Of a stretch of 60,869 bases of DNA, positions 11,030 to 23,091 are shown one piece after another (positions within the stretch are counted from its first letter, which is position 1; each line of letters starts with the position of its first letter). A program made the translations under genes and the position numbers. The stretch is from Vibrio anguillarum (GTDB lineage: Bacteria > Pseudomonadota > Gammaproteobacteria > Enterobacterales > Vibrionaceae): positions 1 to 60,869 of the forward strand of contig NZ_JAHGUP010000067.1 of the NCBI RefSeq assembly GCF_001989995.2. The letters are read 5' to 3'. Below the pieces are notes generated by a model. It did no database searches and was not told the origin of the DNA. It was given only the letters and a program-made list of their open reading frames with translations.

Positions 11030-12181
11030 CTACAAACCTAACGCGTATTTCAACAGTTTTTCCTTCACTGGGCCTGAATGTTCGGCCAACTTCAATACCG
11101 CGTTGCGCACCAACTTTGCTGGCAAAACCTCGTTGCTGAACGTTTTATAAAACAGATCCATTCCTGATTGCATCACTAAGTTATCCGGCCTTCTGCATGT
11201 TTCATAATTCCGTAATTGCGCTTGTGTTAAAGCTTCTTGATTTTGTGTCACAGCTAATAACGCTTTTACATCTTTAAACCCTAAATTCACCCCTTGCCCA
11301 GCCAGAGGGTTAATCGTGTGTGCTGAATCGCCAACCAAAACACATTGCCGTTTCGCATATGTCTGAGCATGACGACGAGTGAGGGGAAATGCCCCACACT
11401 GCAACACGTTAATATCGCCTAGTTCCTCAGGAAAAGAGGCCAACACTTGCTCCCTTAACTGCTGCTTGTTCATCGCACACAATTGGCGAATTCGTTTTGG
11501 TGAGTCATACCATACCAAAGAAGCTTGATTACCCGGCAAAGGAAGAAACGAGCGCGGGCCGGATGGAAAAAATTGCTGCCAAGTAATATCTTGCTGAGGT
11601 TGATGAGTTTCGACATTGATCAACATGCAATGGTGTCGATAATCCCACGCGGTAATACCAATTCCCGCCAGCTGCCGCACAAGAGAATTTGCACCATCCG
11701 CACCAATCACCCAAGTTGCAGTAAGAGTTGCGCCTGACTCTAAAAGCACGCTATTTTGTTGACCAAACACAATGTGCTTGAGCTTATCAGGACAAAAAAC
11801 CTGCAAATTCGGATAGTGCACAAATTGCCCCCACAATCCGATCTGAATAAGACGATTTTCGACCATATAACCCAGCTGAGGGAGGCCCAGTGCATCGCTA
11901 TGAAAACGAGTACGGCACTCTGGGTGCTCCCAGGTTTCTAGGCGGCGATAAGGGCAAACACGCATTTGCATAATTTCATCCCATGCGCCTAAGTCAGTAA
12001 GTAACTGAACCGAAGTTTGCGAAATGGCAGAAACGCGCAGATCCATTGCTTGGTCTATTGTAAATGCTTCAGGCTCTATACCTTCGACCATAGCAACCGT
12101 GCGACCTTGCTTAGCAAAGCCTATAGCCACTGCCGCCCCAACCATGCCACCGCCAATCACCACCACGTCAAAATTGTTCAT
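11030..12181 (-). CDS. ubiF: Ubiquinone-biosynthesis FAD-dependent hydroxylase UbiF
   Basis: Flavoprotein monooxygenase of the UbiH/UbiF/VisC group. By position and length (383 aa) it is UbiF, which hydroxylates the quinone ring late in the pathway. The N-terminal dinucleotide-binding motif is VVIGGGMVGAAVAIGFAKQG. The mid-protein VIGADGANSLVRQ and the C-terminal FAD motif VLVGDSAHTINPLAGQGVNL are typical. UbiH or UbiI are the alternatives within the family. It is convergent with crr and divergent from miaB. Confidence 0.85.
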   Translation of the reverse strand: MNNFDVVVIGGGMVGAAVAIGFAKQGRTVAMVEGIEPEAFTIDQAMDLRVSAISQTSVQLLTDLGAWDEIMQMRVCPYRRLETWEHPECRTRFHSDALGLPQLGYMVENRLIQIGLWGQFVHYPNLQVFCPDKLKHIVFGQQNSVLLESGATLTATWVIGADGANSLVRQLAGIGITAWDYRHHCMLINVETHQPQQDITWQQFFPSGPRSFLPLPGNQASLVWYDSPKRIRQLCAMNKQQLREQVLASFPEELGDINVLQCGAFPLTRRHAQTYAKRQCVLVGDSAHTINPLAGQGVNLGFKDVKALLAVTQNQEALTQAQLRNYETCRRPDNLVMQSGMDLFYKTFSNEVLPAKLVRNAVLKLAEHSGPVKEKLLKYALGL

Positions 12182-12438
12182 TGTTTACACTTAATCGTCT
12201 GAGTTTTGAGTCGATTTTCATTGTACGTTTTCAGCTCTTTTTTGCGAATTTTTTTACACAAAAACCCTGCACTTTCTATGGTGAAAATCTAGAGATGACG
12301 GAACATGCGAGAGATTTTATTGGATGACTAGTCAGTGACTTTTTAAAGCAGTACAATACGCGGCTTACCGCCGAGATGGCGGCTACAATTTGAGCATTAG
12401 TTCAACCAATTTAGACCAATAAGACGAGCGAAAGTGAG

Positions 12439-13863
12439 ATGAGTAAGAAACTGCTAATTAAAACCTGGGGCTGCCAGATGAACGAATACGATTCATCAAA
12501 AATGGCCGACCTGCTTAACGCTGCAAACGGCTACGAGCTAACGGAAGAGCCAGAGGAAGCAGATGTATTATTACTTAACACCTGTTCGATCCGAGAAAAA
12601 GCACAAGAGAAAGTCTTTCACCAACTGGGTCGTTGGAAAACATTGAAAGATAAAAAACCAGGCGTCGTGATTGGCGTTGGCGGCTGTGTTGCAACCCAAG
12701 AAGGTGATCACATCCGTGAACGCGCTCCCTTTGTTGATGTTATTTTTGGCCCGCAAACCCTACACCGCTTGCCAGAAATGATAAAACAATCGCAAACCAA
12801 CGATGCGCCAGTCATGGACATTTCGTTCCCAGAGATTGAAAAATTCGACCGTTTACCAGAACCAAAAGCAGACGGCGCAACCGCATTCGTCTCTATTATG
12901 GAAGGGTGTTCAAAATACTGCACTTACTGCGTAGTACCTTACACTCGCGGTGAAGAAGTCAGTCGCCCGATGGATGATGTGTTGTATGAAATCGCGCAAC
13001 TCGCGGCGCAAGGTGTACGCGAAGTCAATCTTTTAGGACAAAACGTTAACGCATACCGTGGCCCTATGCACGATGGTGAAATCTGTTCATTTGCCAATCT
13101 GCTACGCTTAGTCGCCTCTATTGATGGTATTGATCGCATTCGATTCACCACCAGCCACCCACTCGAATTTACCGACGATATCATTGCCGTTTATGAAGAC
13201 ACACCTGAGCTAGTAAGTTTCCTGCATCTTCCGGTACAAAGTGGTTCAGACCGAATCCTAACCATGATGAAGCGTCCACACACCGCGATTGAGTACAAAT
13301 CCATTATTCGCAAACTGCGTAAGGCGCGCCCAGAGATCCAAATTAGTTCTGACTTTATTGTCGGTTTCCCCGGTGAAACAGATAAAGACTTTCAAGATAC
13401 AATGAAGCTGATTAAAGACGTTGATTTTGATATGAGCTTCAGCTTTATCTTCTCCCCTCGCCCGGGTACGCCAGCCGCTGATTACCCATGTGATTTATCA
13501 GAAGACGCCAAAAAAGAGCGTTTATATGAACTGCAGCAAACAATCAACGCACAAGCGATGCGTTACTCACGTTTGATGTTAGGTACAGAACAACGCGTAT
13601 TAGTCGAAGGCCCATCTAAGAAAAATCTAATGGAGCTTCGCGCCCGTACCGAAAATAACCGTGTCGTTAACTTTGAAGGCTCCGCCGATCTGATTGGCCA
13701 ATTTGTCGATGTGAAAATTGTCGATGTGTTTGCCAACTCACTGCGTGGTGAACTGGTTCGCACTGAACAAGAGATGGATCTTCGCACCGTGATTTCACCA
13801 ACGCAAATGATGGCGAAAACACGTCGAGAAAATGAGCTAGGGGTAGCCACTTTTACACCTTAG
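12439..13863 (+). CDS. miaB: tRNA-2-methylthio-N6-dimethylallyladenosine synthase MiaB
   Basis: Radical-SAM methylthiotransferase that adds the 2-methylthio group to i6A37 of tRNAs reading UNN codons. The N-terminal UPF0004 cysteines lie in [20 protein letters not shown] and [11 protein letters not shown] and bind the auxiliary cluster. The radical-SAM triad is CSKYCTYC (CX3CX2C), and a TRAM domain closes the protein. 474 aa, full length. It heads the conserved run miaB-ybeZ-ybeY-corC-lnt. Confidence 0.98.
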   Translation: MSKKLLIKTWGCQMNEYDSSKMADLLNAANGYELTEEPEEADVLLLNTCSIREKAQEKVFHQLGRWKTLKDKKPGVVIGVGGCVATQEGDHIRERAPFVDVIFGPQTLHRLPEMIKQSQTNDAPVMDISFPEIEKFDRLPEPKADGATAFVSIMEGCSKYCTYCVVPYTRGEEVSRPMDDVLYEIAQLAAQGVREVNLLGQNVNAYRGPMHDGEICSFANLLRLVASIDGIDRIRFTTSHPLEFTDDIIAVYEDTPELVSFLHLPVQSGSDRILTMMKRPHTAIEYKSIIRKLRKARPEIQISSDFIVGFPGETDKDFQDTMKLIKDVDFDMSFSFIFSPRPGTPAADYPCDLSEDAKKERLYELQQTINAQAMRYSRLMLGTEQRVLVEGPSKKNLMELRARTENNRVVNFEGSADLIGQFVDVKIVDVFANSLRGELVRTEQEMDLRTVISPTQMMAKTRRENELGVATFTP

Positions 13864-13933
13864 GTTTAAGCATAATGTCATACAGTGCTCGATCATAATC
13901 GGGCACTGTACCATGGCAAACTGAGAGGCAACA

Positions 13934-15034
13934 TTGAGCAATAAAATTGTTACGCTAGAGATAGATCTAGAACCTTCAGACAACCGCCGTCTTGCTAGCC
14001 TGTGCGGTCCATTCGATGACAACATCAAACAATTAGAACGCCGTCTTGGTGTTGAAATTAATCACCGCAGCCAGTTTTTCACCATAGTCGGTAAACCACA
14101 CACTGCCGCTGCTGCGTTGGATATTATCAAATCTTTGTACGTTAATACCTCACCCATACGTGGTCAAATTCCCGATATCGAACCAGAGCAAATTCATCTA
14201 GCCATCAAAGATTCAGGGATCCTTGAGCAGCCGTCTGAATCAAGTATTCAACATGGCAAAGAAGTCTTCATTAAGACCAAAAAAGGGCTGATCAAACCGC
14301 GTACGCCTAACCAAGCTCAGTATCTCGTTAACATGGTGACGCACGACATCAGCTTTGGTATCGGCCCAGCAGGGACAGGTAAAACCTACTTAGCCGTTGC
14401 CGCTGCAGTTGATGCGCTAGAGCGCCAAGAAGTTCGTCGAATTTTGTTAACACGCCCGGCGGTTGAAGCAGGTGAAAAATTGGGCTTTCTACCCGGTGAT
14501 TTAAGCCAAAAAGTCGACCCGTACCTACGACCGCTTTATGACGCGTTGTTTGAAATGCTTGGCTTTGAGCGAGTAGAAAAGCTCATTGAACGCAATGTGA
14601 TTGAAGTTGCGCCACTCGCTTACATGCGCGGACGTACACTCAACGATGCTTTTATTATTTTAGATGAAAGTCAAAACACTACCGTTGAACAAATGAAAAT
14701 GTTCCTAACACGGATTGGGTTTAATTCAAGAGCCGTTATTACGGGTGATGTGACACAAATCGATTTGCCGCGTGGCGCTCGTTCAGGTCTTCGCCATGCC
14801 ATTGAAGTGCTCAATGAAGTTGACGAAATCAGCTTCAACTTCTTTTTGTCTGATGATGTCGTACGTCATCCAGTGGTTGCTCGTATCGTCAACGCTTACG
14901 AAAAATGGGAAGCTCAGGACCAAAAAGAGCGTAAAGCTCAAGAGCAACGTCGTCGTGAAGAGCGAGAAGTAAAGTCTGTGGATGTTTCTACTGAAGTGAA
15001 TGCAGTAACCGCAACAAAAAACGTTGGTGAATAA
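13934..15034 (+). CDS. ybeZ: PhoH-family ATPase YbeZ (TTG start)
   Basis: PhoH-like P-loop protein that acts with the endoribonuclease YbeY in rRNA maturation and ribosome quality control. Walker A is [11 protein letters not shown] (about residues 144-154), with Walker B-like [10 protein letters not shown], a later [10 protein letters not shown] motif and a charged Arg/Glu-rich C-terminal tail. The start codon is TTG at 13934, preceded by GAGAGG at a good distance; no in-frame ATG gives the family N-terminus. 366 aa. The stop overlaps the ybeY start by one base, implying translational coupling. Confidence 0.93.
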   Translation: MSNKIVTLEIDLEPSDNRRLASLCGPFDDNIKQLERRLGVEINHRSQFFTIVGKPHTAAAALDIIKSLYVNTSPIRGQIPDIEPEQIHLAIKDSGILEQPSESSIQHGKEVFIKTKKGLIKPRTPNQAQYLVNMVTHDISFGIGPAGTGKTYLAVAAAVDALERQEVRRILLTRPAVEAGEKLGFLPGDLSQKVDPYLRPLYDALFEMLGFERVEKLIERNVIEVAPLAYMRGRTLNDAFIILDESQNTTVEQMKMFLTRIGFNSRAVITGDVTQIDLPRGARSGLRHAIEVLNEVDEISFNFFLSDDVVRHPVVARIVNAYEKWEAQDQKERKAQEQRRREEREVKSVDVSTEVNAVTATKNVGE

Positions 15035-15498
15035 TGAGTATCGAACTAGATTTACAATTAGCGGTCAAAAATGAGCAAGGGTTACCTACTTTTGATGATA
15101 TCAGCCATTGGTTAACTCACGCGGTGACCCCATTTCAGGAACAAGCGGAAGTCACTGTGCGAATTGTTGATTCCGAAGAGAGTCAACAGCTCAATCGCGA
15201 TTATCGAGGAAAAGATAAGCCGACCAACGTGCTATCCTTCCCTTTTGAGATGCCTCCGGGCATAGAGTTGGATCTGCTCGGTGACCTTGTCATTTGCCGT
15301 CAAGTGGTGGAACAAGAAGCCGATGAGCAACAAAAACCGTTGATGGCACACTGGGCTCATATGGTTGTACACGGCAGTCTACATCTGCTAGGTTATGATC
15401 ATATCGATGATGATGAAGCCGAAGAGATGGAATCTCTTGAAACTGAAATTCTGCAAAAAATGGGCTTTGAAGACCCGTATATTGCTGAGAAGGAATAG
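15034..15498 (+). CDS. ybeY: Endoribonuclease YbeY
   Basis: Metal-dependent endoribonuclease needed for 16S rRNA 3'-end maturation and 70S quality control. The zinc-binding [11 protein letters not shown] gives the H-x3-H-x5-H motif near residues 114-124. The conserved arginine region [17 protein letters not shown] is present. 154 aa, full length. Its ATG overlaps the ybeZ stop (TAATG). Confidence 0.96.
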   Translation: MSIELDLQLAVKNEQGLPTFDDISHWLTHAVTPFQEQAEVTVRIVDSEESQQLNRDYRGKDKPTNVLSFPFEMPPGIELDLLGDLVICRQVVEQEADEQQKPLMAHWAHMVVHGSLHLLGYDHIDDDEAEEMESLETEILQKMGFEDPYIAEKE

Positions 15499-15583
15499 CT
15501 CCAGACAATGAAGCTAGTACCGCTAAAGTCGGTACGATACGTGTGCTATCACACATCTGATAGCGAGGAAAATTAGAGAAACA

Positions 15584-16459
15584 ATGAACGAAGATAACCC
15601 CCAGAATTCTGAAGGTCCGAGTAGAAAGTCCTTCTTTGAACGCCTAGGCCAATTATTTCAAGGTGATCCGAGAGATCGCCAAGAGCTTGTAGATGTGATC
15701 CGCGACTCTGAAATCAATGACCTTATCGACCATGACACAAGAGATATGCTTGAAGGTGTAATGGAGATTTCTGAGATGCGCGTGCGTGATATTATGATCC
15801 CACGCTCACAAATGGTCACTATCGATAAAAACGATGACTTGGATACCTTAATTGCGCTGATCACCGATGCTCAGCACTCACGTTATCCAGTGATCAGTGA
15901 AGATAAAGACCATGTTGAAGGCATTCTACTAGCGAAGGACTTACTCAAATATTTAGGTTCAGACAGTGCACCTTTTAACATTTTAGAAGTGATCCGCCCG
16001 GCAGTCGTGGTACCAGAAAGTAAACGGGTTGATCGCTTATTGAAGGAGTTCCGAGAGGAGCGTTACCACATGGCGATCGTCGTGGATGAATTCGGTGGCG
16101 TGTCTGGCTTAGTGACCATTGAAGATATTTTGGAAGAGATCGTTGGCGACATTGAAGACGAGTTCGATGATGAAGAACAATTGGATATCCGTAAGCTCAG
16201 CAAACATACTTTTGCAGTTAAAGCGCTGACCACCATCGAAGAGTTTAACGAAACCTTTGGTACTAAGTTCAGCGATGAAGAAGTGGATACTGTAGGGGGA
16301 TTGGTGATGACAGCCTTTGGCCACCTGCCAAGCCGTGGCGAAGTTGTAGAGATCGACAAATACAGCTTTAAAGTCACCGCAGCAGATAACCGCCGAGTGG
16401 TTCAACTGCAAGTCACTATTCCTGATCTTGAATCACTTCCAGTGATAGCAGAAGAGTGA
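15584..16459 (+). CDS. corC: CBS-domain protein CorC (YbeX)
   Basis: Cytoplasmic CBS-pair plus CorC_HlyC domain protein associated with magnesium/cobalt homeostasis; it also influences ribosome function in E. coli (YbeX). Two CBS motifs occupy about 68-190 ([32 protein letters not shown]). The transporter-associated domain follows (about 205-290), with [18 protein letters not shown]. There are no membrane segments. 291 aa. It sits 85 bases after ybeY and 33 before lnt. Confidence 0.92.
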   Translation: MNEDNPQNSEGPSRKSFFERLGQLFQGDPRDRQELVDVIRDSEINDLIDHDTRDMLEGVMEISEMRVRDIMIPRSQMVTIDKNDDLDTLIALITDAQHSRYPVISEDKDHVEGILLAKDLLKYLGSDSAPFNILEVIRPAVVVPESKRVDRLLKEFREERYHMAIVVDEFGGVSGLVTIEDILEEIVGDIEDEFDDEEQLDIRKLSKHTFAVKALTTIEEFNETFGTKFSDEEVDTVGGLVMTAFGHLPSRGEVVEIDKYSFKVTAADNRRVVQLQVTIPDLESLPVIAEE

Positions 16460-16492
16460 CATAACCCCATTCACATCAGCAGAATGAGATAG

Positions 16493-18013
16493 ATGATTAA
16501 AACACTTTTTCATCGCCTAATGCGGCCGCTTGCGGCCGCTTTTGTTGGCGCATTAACCCCACTCGCTTTTGCTCCTTATCAGTTTTGGCCGCTGGCCATA
16601 CTCACCCCCATGTTGCTATTGTTGCTCATTAATCAGCAACCAGCTAAAAAAGCAGCGTGGATCGGTTACTGCTGGGGCTTAGGTTTTTTTGCTTTTGGCA
16701 TCAGTTGGGTGCACGTCAGTATTGATACCTTTGGTGGTATGCCCAAAATTGCCAGCCTGTTCCTGATGTCATTACTGGTCGGTTATTTAGCCCTTTATTC
16801 TGGGCTTTTCGCTGGCTTACTCAACCGTTTTTTCCGCCGTAACACTATTAGCCATTTTTTATTAGCCGCCCCTGCGCTTTGGCTAATTACCGATTGGCTT
16901 CGAGGCTGGGTAATGACCGGCTTTCCTTGGTTATGGCTTGGTTATAGTCAAATTGATAGCCCGCTTGCCAGTTTCGCACCACTGGGAGGCGTTGAGCTGG
17001 TCACCTTCTTCACGCTCCTCTGTTCTAGCGCTCTAGCAATGACGTGGCTTAAGCGCTCTTGGATACTCGTGCTCATTCCTCTGACCATATTGGCGACGGG
17101 GTTTGGACTACGCAATTTCGATTGGGTCACTCTCGATCCCAGCACACAAACTCGCGTCGCACTGATTCAAGGTAATATTAAGCAAGCGGAAAAATGGCTT
17201 CCCAATCAGCGCTGGCCAACCATTATGGCCTACACCGATCTCAGTCGAGAAAACTGGGACGCAGATATTATCGTATGGCCAGAAGCGGCGATTCCCGCAT
17301 TTGAATTCGAGATCCCTTCCTATTTGAGTAACTTAGATTCTGCGGCAAAAATGAACGACAGTGCAATTGTCACAGGCGTGCTCAACCAAAGCCCAGAGCG
17401 ATCCTTTTACAACAGCATTCTGGTACTTGGCACCAACCCTTATGGCGACTACCGTTATAACTCTGACGCTCGCTACCATAAGCATCATTTATTGCCATTT
17501 GGTGAGTTTGTGCCATTTGAAGATTGGCTCAGGCCCATCGCACCCTTTTTCAACTTGCCGATGTCTTCATTTAGCCGTGGTGACTATATTCAACCGAATC
17601 TGATTGCCAAGGGGAGACACCTAGCCGCGGCACTGTGCTATGAAATCATCTTCAATGAACAAGTCAGAGCGAATGTCACTGATGAAACAGATTTTATCTT
17701 AACCCTCTCTAACGATGCGTGGTTTGGGCATTCAAATGGCCCATTGCAACATATGGAGATTGCTCGGATGAGAGCTTTAGAGCTGGGTAAACCGCTCATT
17801 CGTTCAACCAACAATGGTGTCACCGCCGTGACGGATCACAAAGGTAAAATAACGCAGCAGATCCCACAATTTGAAACAGCCGTATTGAAAGCAACCATCA
17901 CGTCGACCAAAGGAGAGACGCCGTATCACGCTGTCGGCACTTGGCCGCTCTACGTCTGGGTGTTACTCAGTTTGATCGTCGGATGGACAAGACGTCACTC
18001 ACCTCATTCTTAA
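16493..18013 (+). CDS. lnt: Apolipoprotein N-acyltransferase Lnt
   Basis: Adds the third acyl chain to the N-terminal Cys of lipoproteins in the inner membrane, which allows Lol export. About six to seven N-terminal membrane helices are followed by a periplasmic nitrilase-fold domain. The Glu-Lys-Cys triad is Glu264 (VWPEAAIP), Lys330 ([12 protein letters not shown]) and Cys382 (ALCYEIIF). A last helix lies near the C-terminus. 506 aa, full length. A 10-bp tandem repeat (tgcggccgct twice) lies in codons 10-16. Last gene of this run, closed by a strong terminator. Confidence 0.97.
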   Translation: MIKTLFHRLMRPLAAAFVGALTPLAFAPYQFWPLAILTPMLLLLLINQQPAKKAAWIGYCWGLGFFAFGISWVHVSIDTFGGMPKIASLFLMSLLVGYLALYSGLFAGLLNRFFRRNTISHFLLAAPALWLITDWLRGWVMTGFPWLWLGYSQIDSPLASFAPLGGVELVTFFTLLCSSALAMTWLKRSWILVLIPLTILATGFGLRNFDWVTLDPSTQTRVALIQGNIKQAEKWLPNQRWPTIMAYTDLSRENWDADIIVWPEAAIPAFEFEIPSYLSNLDSAAKMNDSAIVTGVLNQSPERSFYNSILVLGTNPYGDYRYNSDARYHKHHLLPFGEFVPFEDWLRPIAPFFNLPMSSFSRGDYIQPNLIAKGRHLAAALCYEIIFNEQVRANVTDETDFILTLSNDAWFGHSNGPLQHMEIARMRALELGKPLIRSTNNGVTAVTDHKGKITQQIPQFETAVLKATITSTKGETPYHAVGTWPLYVWVLLSLIVGWTRRHSPHS

Positions 18014-18049
18014 CCTCAAAAAGGCGCATTTCAGCGCCTTTTTGAGGTT
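18012..18049. terminator. Bidirectional terminator of lnt and the zinc-ribbon gene
   Basis: A perfect 16-bp stem (aacctcaaaaaggcgc / gcgcctttttgaggtt) with a short loop lies between convergent genes. Confidence 0.9.
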
Positions 18050-18064
18050 TTCTATCAGCAACAC

Positions 18065-18538
18065 TTAAGGTTTTAATGGCTGACGAGTAAAAGCCGTTTG
18101 CCCACATTGAATACAAGGCATAATTTCAGTTGGATGATTATACTGGGTTTTATGCCCACAATGGTCACACACTAACATTCCAAGGCCTATCATCTCCCCC
18201 GCCTGGTACAAACCTTGTCGTTCTAAATCTTGAAACAATTCCACCCATTCCACTTTTGTTTTATCGGTGATTTCAAAAAGCCCCTGCCAAATTGAATTGG
18301 TAATCATCAATGAAAATGGGCTGCTTCTGCTCTCTTCAAAACTATCCGCGAATTCTTTGAGATCCGCTTTTACATAGGCAGAAATAAGCGCTAATTCATC
18401 TTTGGTGAGATTATTGGCAGCATCAACAACCTTACCTGATGTTTGCAAAACTTGGGACATTTCATCAGGACTATGTTTGAGCGTTTCAATCACGTCATCC
18501 ACAATCTCTTCGTAACTTGTTTTACGTTTTGGCATCAC
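18065..18538 (-). CDS. ybeL: DUF1451/YbeL-type zinc-ribbon protein
   Basis: Function unknown. The first two thirds is predicted helical and acidic. The C-terminal end holds a zinc ribbon, two CX2C pairs at Cys124/Cys127 (CDHCGHKT) and Cys142/Cys145 (CIQCGQT), as in YbeL of E. coli (DUF1451). 157 aa, matching the family. The first Met is doubled (MMPKRK), so the start may be three bases further in. Divergent from leuS, the same neighbourhood as in E. coli. Confidence 0.85.
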   Translation of the reverse strand: MMPKRKTSYEEIVDDVIETLKHSPDEMSQVLQTSGKVVDAANNLTKDELALISAYVKADLKEFADSFEESRSSPFSLMITNSIWQGLFEITDKTKVEWVELFQDLERQGLYQAGEMIGLGMLVCDHCGHKTQYNHPTEIMPCIQCGQTAFTRQPLKP

Positions 18539-18657
18539 CCACCTCCATCAAACCAGATTGGCTATTGTTGTGTAACCCTGCTTTAGGTATTCTATGTCGA
18601 TCTATTAGACTCTGTTCTAACCGAACTCACAAATTCCAAGATAACCGGATATCATCG

Positions 18658-21231
18658 ATGCAAGAGCAATATAACCCGCAAGATATTGAACAAAAAGTTC
18701 AACAGCACTGGGATGACAACAAGACCTTTGTTGTAAGTGAAGACCCAAATAAAGAAAAATTCTACTGTCTTTCTATGTTCCCATACCCAAGTGGCCGACT
18801 GCACATGGGTCACGTGCGTAACTATACTATCGGTGATGTAGTCTCTCGTTTTCAACGTCTGCAAGGCAAGAACGTCATGCAACCCATTGGTTGGGACGCA
18901 TTTGGCCTACCCGCTGAAAATGCGGCTGTAAAAAACAAAACGGCACCAGCGCCTTGGACCTACGAAAACATTCAGTACATGAAAAACCAGTTAAAACTGC
19001 TGGGTTTTGGCTACGATTGGAGCCGTGAATTCGCCACTTGCACGCCAGAATATTACCGCTGGGAACAAGAGTTCTTCACTAAGCTGTATCAAAAAGGCTT
19101 AGTCTACAAGAAAACCTCTTCCGTTAACTGGTGTCCAAACGACCAAACCGTTCTCGCTAACGAGCAAGTTGAAGATGGCTGCTGCTGGCGTTGTGATACA
19201 CCAGTAGAACAAAAAGAGATCCCACAATGGTTTATTAAGATCACCGCGTACGCACAAGAACTGTTGGACGATTTAGAGAACTTAGAAGGTTGGCCTGAAA
19301 TGGTCAAAACCATGCAGCGTAACTGGATTGGTCGCTCAGAAGGCGTAGAGCTCAAGTTTGGTGTCAACGGTCATTCAGATCTCGACGTCTATACCACTCG
19401 CCCTGATACCTTGATGGGTGTCACTTATGTGGGCATTGCGGCTGGTCATCCATTAGCGACCATTGCAGCGCAAAATAACCCTGCTTTAGCTTCTTTTATT
19501 GACGAATGTAAGAACACCAAAGTTGCAGAAGCTGAACTGGCGACCATGGAAAAGAAAGGCATGGATACGGGCCTAACGGCCATTCATCCTTTAAATGGTC
19601 GTGAAGTGCCTATTTATATCGCCAACTTTGTGCTGATGGATTACGGTACAGGCGCGGTGATGGCCGTACCTGCTCATGACCAACGTGATTTTGAGTTCGC
19701 CACCAAATATGGCCTAGACATCATTCCAGTCATCAAACCAGAAGATGGCTCTGAAGTCGATGTGTCTAGCGCTGCGTACACTGAAAAAGGAGTCCTGTTT
19801 GGTTCTGGCGAATTTGATGGTTTAGCCTTCCAAGCAGCATTTGATGCTATTGCAGCCAAGCTGGAGGCTGAAGGTAAAGGCAAGAAAACCGTTAATTTCC
19901 GTCTACGTGACTGGGGGGTTTCTCGCCAACGTTACTGGGGCGCGCCGATTCCTATGGTGACCACTGAAGATGGCCAAGTTCACCCAGTGCCAATTGATCA
20001 ACTGCCCGTCATTCTACCAGAAGATGTTGTGATGGATGGTGTAACTAGCCCAATCAAAGCCGACAAAGAGTGGGCCAAAACCACCTTTAATGGCGAGCCT
20101 GCACTACGTGAAACCGATACCTTCGATACGTTTATGGAGTCGTCTTGGTATTACGCTCGTTACTGTTCACCACAAGCGGACGATATTTTAGACCCAGCGA
20201 AGGCAAACTACTGGTTACCAGTAGACCAATACATCGGTGGTATTGAGCATGCTTGTATGCACCTGCTCTACTCACGCTTCTTCCATAAGCTATTGCGTGA
20301 TGCAGGCTATGTCACTTCAGATGAACCTTTCAAGCAACTACTTTGCCAAGGCATGGTATTGGCTGATGCGTTCTACCACACGAACGAGAAAGGCACCAAA
20401 GAGTGGGTAGCGCCAACTGACGTAAAAGTGGAACGCGACGGTAAAGGCCGCATCACTCAAGCCGTAGACAACCAAGGCCGCAACGTTGAGCACTCAGGCA
20501 TGATCAAAATGTCTAAGTCGAAAAACAACGGTATCGACCCGCAAGAGATGGTTGATAAGTATGGCGCCGATACGGTTCGTCTATTCATGATGTTTGCCTC
20601 TCCGGCTGACATGACGCTTGAATGGCAAGAGTCTGGTGTAGAAGGTGCTAACCGCTTCCTAAAACGCGTCTGGAAACTGGTTGCAGAACATAGCGCTAAA
20701 GGTGTGGCTGAAGCGGTAGATAGCGCCTCTCTTACTGGTGAACAAAAAGCGCTGCGTCGTGATGTGCATAAAACCATCGCCAAAGTGACTGACGATATTG
20801 CACGCCGCCAGACGTTCAATACCGCCATTGCTGCGATTATGGAGTTGATGAATAAACTCACTAAAGCGTCACAAGAATCCGTGCAAGATCGGGCCATTCT
20901 CGACGAGGCTTTAAAAGCGGTTGTCAGCATGCTTTACCCAATCACTCCTCATATCAGCTTTGAACTGTGGAATGCACTGGGTGAGAGTGATGTAGATAAT
21001 ACCGTGTGGCCGACCTACGACGAATCCGCCCTAGTGGAAGATGAAAAACTGATCGTCCTACAAGTTAACGGAAAACTTCGTGGTAAGCTGACCGTAGCCG
21101 CTGATGCAAGTAAAGATCAGGTTGAAGCACTCGGTTTAGCGGACGAGAACGTCATGAAATTTACGGATGGCTTAACCGTGCGTAAAGTTATCTATGTACC
21201 AGGTAAGTTACTGAACATCGTTGCGAACTAA
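18658..21231 (+). CDS. leuS: Leucyl-tRNA synthetase
   Basis: Class I aminoacyl-tRNA synthetase charging tRNA-Leu. The HIGH motif appears as [10 protein letters not shown] and the KMSKS loop as [10 protein letters not shown]. The CP1 editing domain lies between them ([15 protein letters not shown]). An anticodon-binding domain and C-terminal module follow. I place the start at 18658 ([18 protein letters not shown]), the family N-terminus giving 857 aa. The frame stays open upstream into the region facing ybeL, but that part has no family similarity. Confidence 0.97.
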   Translation: MQEQYNPQDIEQKVQQHWDDNKTFVVSEDPNKEKFYCLSMFPYPSGRLHMGHVRNYTIGDVVSRFQRLQGKNVMQPIGWDAFGLPAENAAVKNKTAPAPWTYENIQYMKNQLKLLGFGYDWSREFATCTPEYYRWEQEFFTKLYQKGLVYKKTSSVNWCPNDQTVLANEQVEDGCCWRCDTPVEQKEIPQWFIKITAYAQELLDDLENLEGWPEMVKTMQRNWIGRSEGVELKFGVNGHSDLDVYTTRPDTLMGVTYVGIAAGHPLATIAAQNNPALASFIDECKNTKVAEAELATMEKKGMDTGLTAIHPLNGREVPIYIANFVLMDYGTGAVMAVPAHDQRDFEFATKYGLDIIPVIKPEDGSEVDVSSAAYTEKGVLFGSGEFDGLAFQAAFDAIAAKLEAEGKGKKTVNFRLRDWGVSRQRYWGAPIPMVTTEDGQVHPVPIDQLPVILPEDVVMDGVTSPIKADKEWAKTTFNGEPALRETDTFDTFMESSWYYARYCSPQADDILDPAKANYWLPVDQYIGGIEHACMHLLYSRFFHKLLRDAGYVTSDEPFKQLLCQGMVLADAFYHTNEKGTKEWVAPTDVKVERDGKGRITQAVDNQGRNVEHSGMIKMSKSKNNGIDPQEMVDKYGADTVRLFMMFASPADMTLEWQESGVEGANRFLKRVWKLVAEHSAKGVAEAVDSASLTGEQKALRRDVHKTIAKVTDDIARRQTFNTAIAAIMELMNKLTKASQESVQDRAILDEALKAVVSMLYPITPHISFELWNALGESDVDNTVWPTYDESALVEDEKLIVLQVNGKLRGKLTVAADASKDQVEALGLADENVMKFTDGLTVRKVIYVPGKLLNIVAN

Positions 21232-21264
21232 TATCGCAGCCTAATGTCGTAATAACTGGTTTAT

Positions 21265-21290
21265 CAACAGGGTAGCTCGCTACCCTGTTG
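21265..21290 (+). terminator. Hairpin between leuS and lptE
   Basis: A perfect 12-bp stem (caacagggtagc / gctaccctgttg) with a 2-base loop is followed by attta rather than a clean T run. It is probably a partial terminator within the leuS-lptE-holA unit. Confidence 0.6.
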
Positions 21291-21367
21291 ATTTATCTTA
21301 GCGTTCTTACCCACAGAGCTATAGAGCGCTAAGATAAGTCACCTAAATATATGAGAACTTAACCCCA

Positions 21368-21994
21368 ATGCGCCAAATTTCGTCTTACTCTCTGAAATTA
21401 TCGTTAATTGTTATTATGAGCAGCCTACTCTCCGCTTGCGGCTTTCATCTGCGTGGTGATTACTCCGTTCCTGAAGAGCTCAATCGTGTCTCTGTCACCA
21501 GCTACGATCAATACAGTACCTTCACTCGCATGGTAAAAAATCAATTACGAATGAGTGACATTGAAATTGTTCCCCCTGCCGAAACGGTGCCAAACATCTA
21601 TCTCATAGGCGAGAGTGTTGGTGAACGGACGCTTTCGCTTTATCAAAATACTCGTGCTGCTGAATTGGAATTGACGTTCAACGCCTCCTATAGCGTCACC
21701 CTACCTGAAGTGGGGATAAAAACGTTTTCAACCAGTGTGACTCGTAGCTATCTTGATAACCCATTGACTGCTCTCGCTAAATCGGTAGAGCGAGACATGA
21801 TTGAAGATGAGATGCGCAAACTAGCCGCAACTCAAATTTTACGCCAAATGGCACGTCTAAAAGCCGATATTGCAGCGAATGAACATCAACTTGAACAACA
21901 AGAAAATGAACAGCAGCGAACAGACCAGCAGGCCTATGAGATAAACACCGTGGAAAGTGAACCGTCACAATTCACGGCTCCTGCGACAAACTAA
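21368..21994 (+). CDS. lptE: LPS-assembly lipoprotein LptE
   Basis: Outer-membrane lipoprotein that plugs the LptD barrel and helps deliver LPS to the cell surface. The signal peptide ends with the lipobox LLSAC, so Cys24 is acylated, followed by the family GFHLRGDY. The body has the family beta strands (LSLYQNTRAAELELTF). The last 50 residues are a Gln/Glu-rich low-complexity tail, making it 208 aa, slightly longer than in E. coli. Nine bases separate it from holA. Confidence 0.93.
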   Translation: MRQISSYSLKLSLIVIMSSLLSACGFHLRGDYSVPEELNRVSVTSYDQYSTFTRMVKNQLRMSDIEIVPPAETVPNIYLIGESVGERTLSLYQNTRAAELELTFNASYSVTLPEVGIKTFSTSVTRSYLDNPLTALAKSVERDMIEDEMRKLAATQILRQMARLKADIAANEHQLEQQENEQQRTDQQAYEINTVESEPSQFTAPATN

Positions 21995-22003
21995 AGGCGA
22001 GTA

Positions 22004-23029
22004 ATGAGAATATTTGCTGACAAGCTGGCCGATCACTTAAACAAGCCCTTGATGGGGCTTTACTTACTGTTTGGCAACGAACCGCTATTGCTGCAAGAAT
22101 CACGCGTGGCGATAGAGAAAAAAGCATTAGAACAAGGATTTGAAGAACGCCATCGTTTCAGTGCTGATGCCCATTTAAACTGGGATCAAGTCTATGACTG
22201 CTGCCAAGCTTTAAGTTTATTTTCCAGCAAAAAAATCATTGAAATTGAATTACCTGAAACTGGTGCAAATGCGGCAACAGCAAAAGAGCTCGTCGCCCTA
22301 GGTCAATCGCTTCATCCTGACGTACTACTTGTGATCATCGGTGAGAAATTGACCAAAGCACAAGAAAGCACTAAATGGTTTAAGACACTCTCAAGCCTAG
22401 GATGTTGGGTGAGTTGCTTAACCCCGGACATCAGCAAACTGCCACAATTTGTCATGATGCGCTGCCGCACATTGGGGCTAAAACCTGATCAAGAAGCAGT
22501 GCAGATGCTGGCGCAATGGCATGAAGGCAATCTGTTCGCACTATCTCAAAGCTTAGAAAAACTCGCGCTACTCTATCCAGATGGCTTACTGACGCTGATC
22601 CGCTTAGAAGAGTCATTAAGCCGACATAACCACTTCACTGTCTTTCACTGGGTCGATGCGCTGCTCGAAGGGCAAGCGAATCGGTCACAACGTATTTTAC
22701 GCCAGCTCATTACCGAAGGCACTGAGCCTGTGATTCTGATACGTAGCCTACAAAAAGAGCTGCTACTGCTGCTGCAAATGCATCAAGATTTAACCCAGAT
22801 GCCGATTGGCTCAATCTTTGATAAGTACCGAATTTGGCAATCCAAGCGACCTTGGTACGCGGCAAGCTTAAAAAGACTATCGAGAGATAAACTCAAACAG
22901 CTGATTGCATTACTCACCCAAGCCGAAAGAGTAACTAAAACTCAGTATGAAACCTCAACTTGGCCAATATTGCAGCAAACCAGTGTTGAATTTTGCTTGC
23001 CACAGTCCGTTGTATCAAAGTTGGCTTGA
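22004..23029 (+). CDS. holA: DNA polymerase III delta subunit
   Basis: Clamp-loader subunit that opens the beta sliding clamp. N-terminal LYLLFGNEPLLLQES is the family signature, followed by the three-domain delta fold with the collar domain at the C-terminus. 341 aa, full length. A ribosome-binding site (AAAGGCGAG) just before ATG and tight spacing to lptE match the conserved leuS-lptE-holA unit. Confidence 0.94.
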   Translation: MRIFADKLADHLNKPLMGLYLLFGNEPLLLQESRVAIEKKALEQGFEERHRFSADAHLNWDQVYDCCQALSLFSSKKIIEIELPETGANAATAKELVALGQSLHPDVLLVIIGEKLTKAQESTKWFKTLSSLGCWVSCLTPDISKLPQFVMMRCRTLGLKPDQEAVQMLAQWHEGNLFALSQSLEKLALLYPDGLLTLIRLEESLSRHNHFTVFHWVDALLEGQANRSQRILRQLITEGTEPVILIRSLQKELLLLLQMHQDLTQMPIGSIFDKYRIWQSKRPWYAASLKRLSRDKLKQLIALLTQAERVTKTQYETSTWPILQQTSVEFCLPQSVVSKLA

Positions 23030-23091
23030 AGGCGTGTTATACTCCGCGCCATTTTGTCAGTAACCAGACCAATTTTTAAAGGAGATGACGC

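Noticed and set aside
16521..16540. Perfect 10-bp tandem repeat with a NotI-like core inside lnt
   Set aside because: It lies in frame within the coding sequence (RPLAAAF), its length is not a multiple of three, and the reading frame is intact, so it is probably chance coding sequence.
18517..18657. Longer leuS reading frame starting at 18517
   Set aside because: The 47 extra codons have no LeuRS similarity, overlap the divergent zinc-ribbon gene's start, and the canonical N-terminus begins at 18658.
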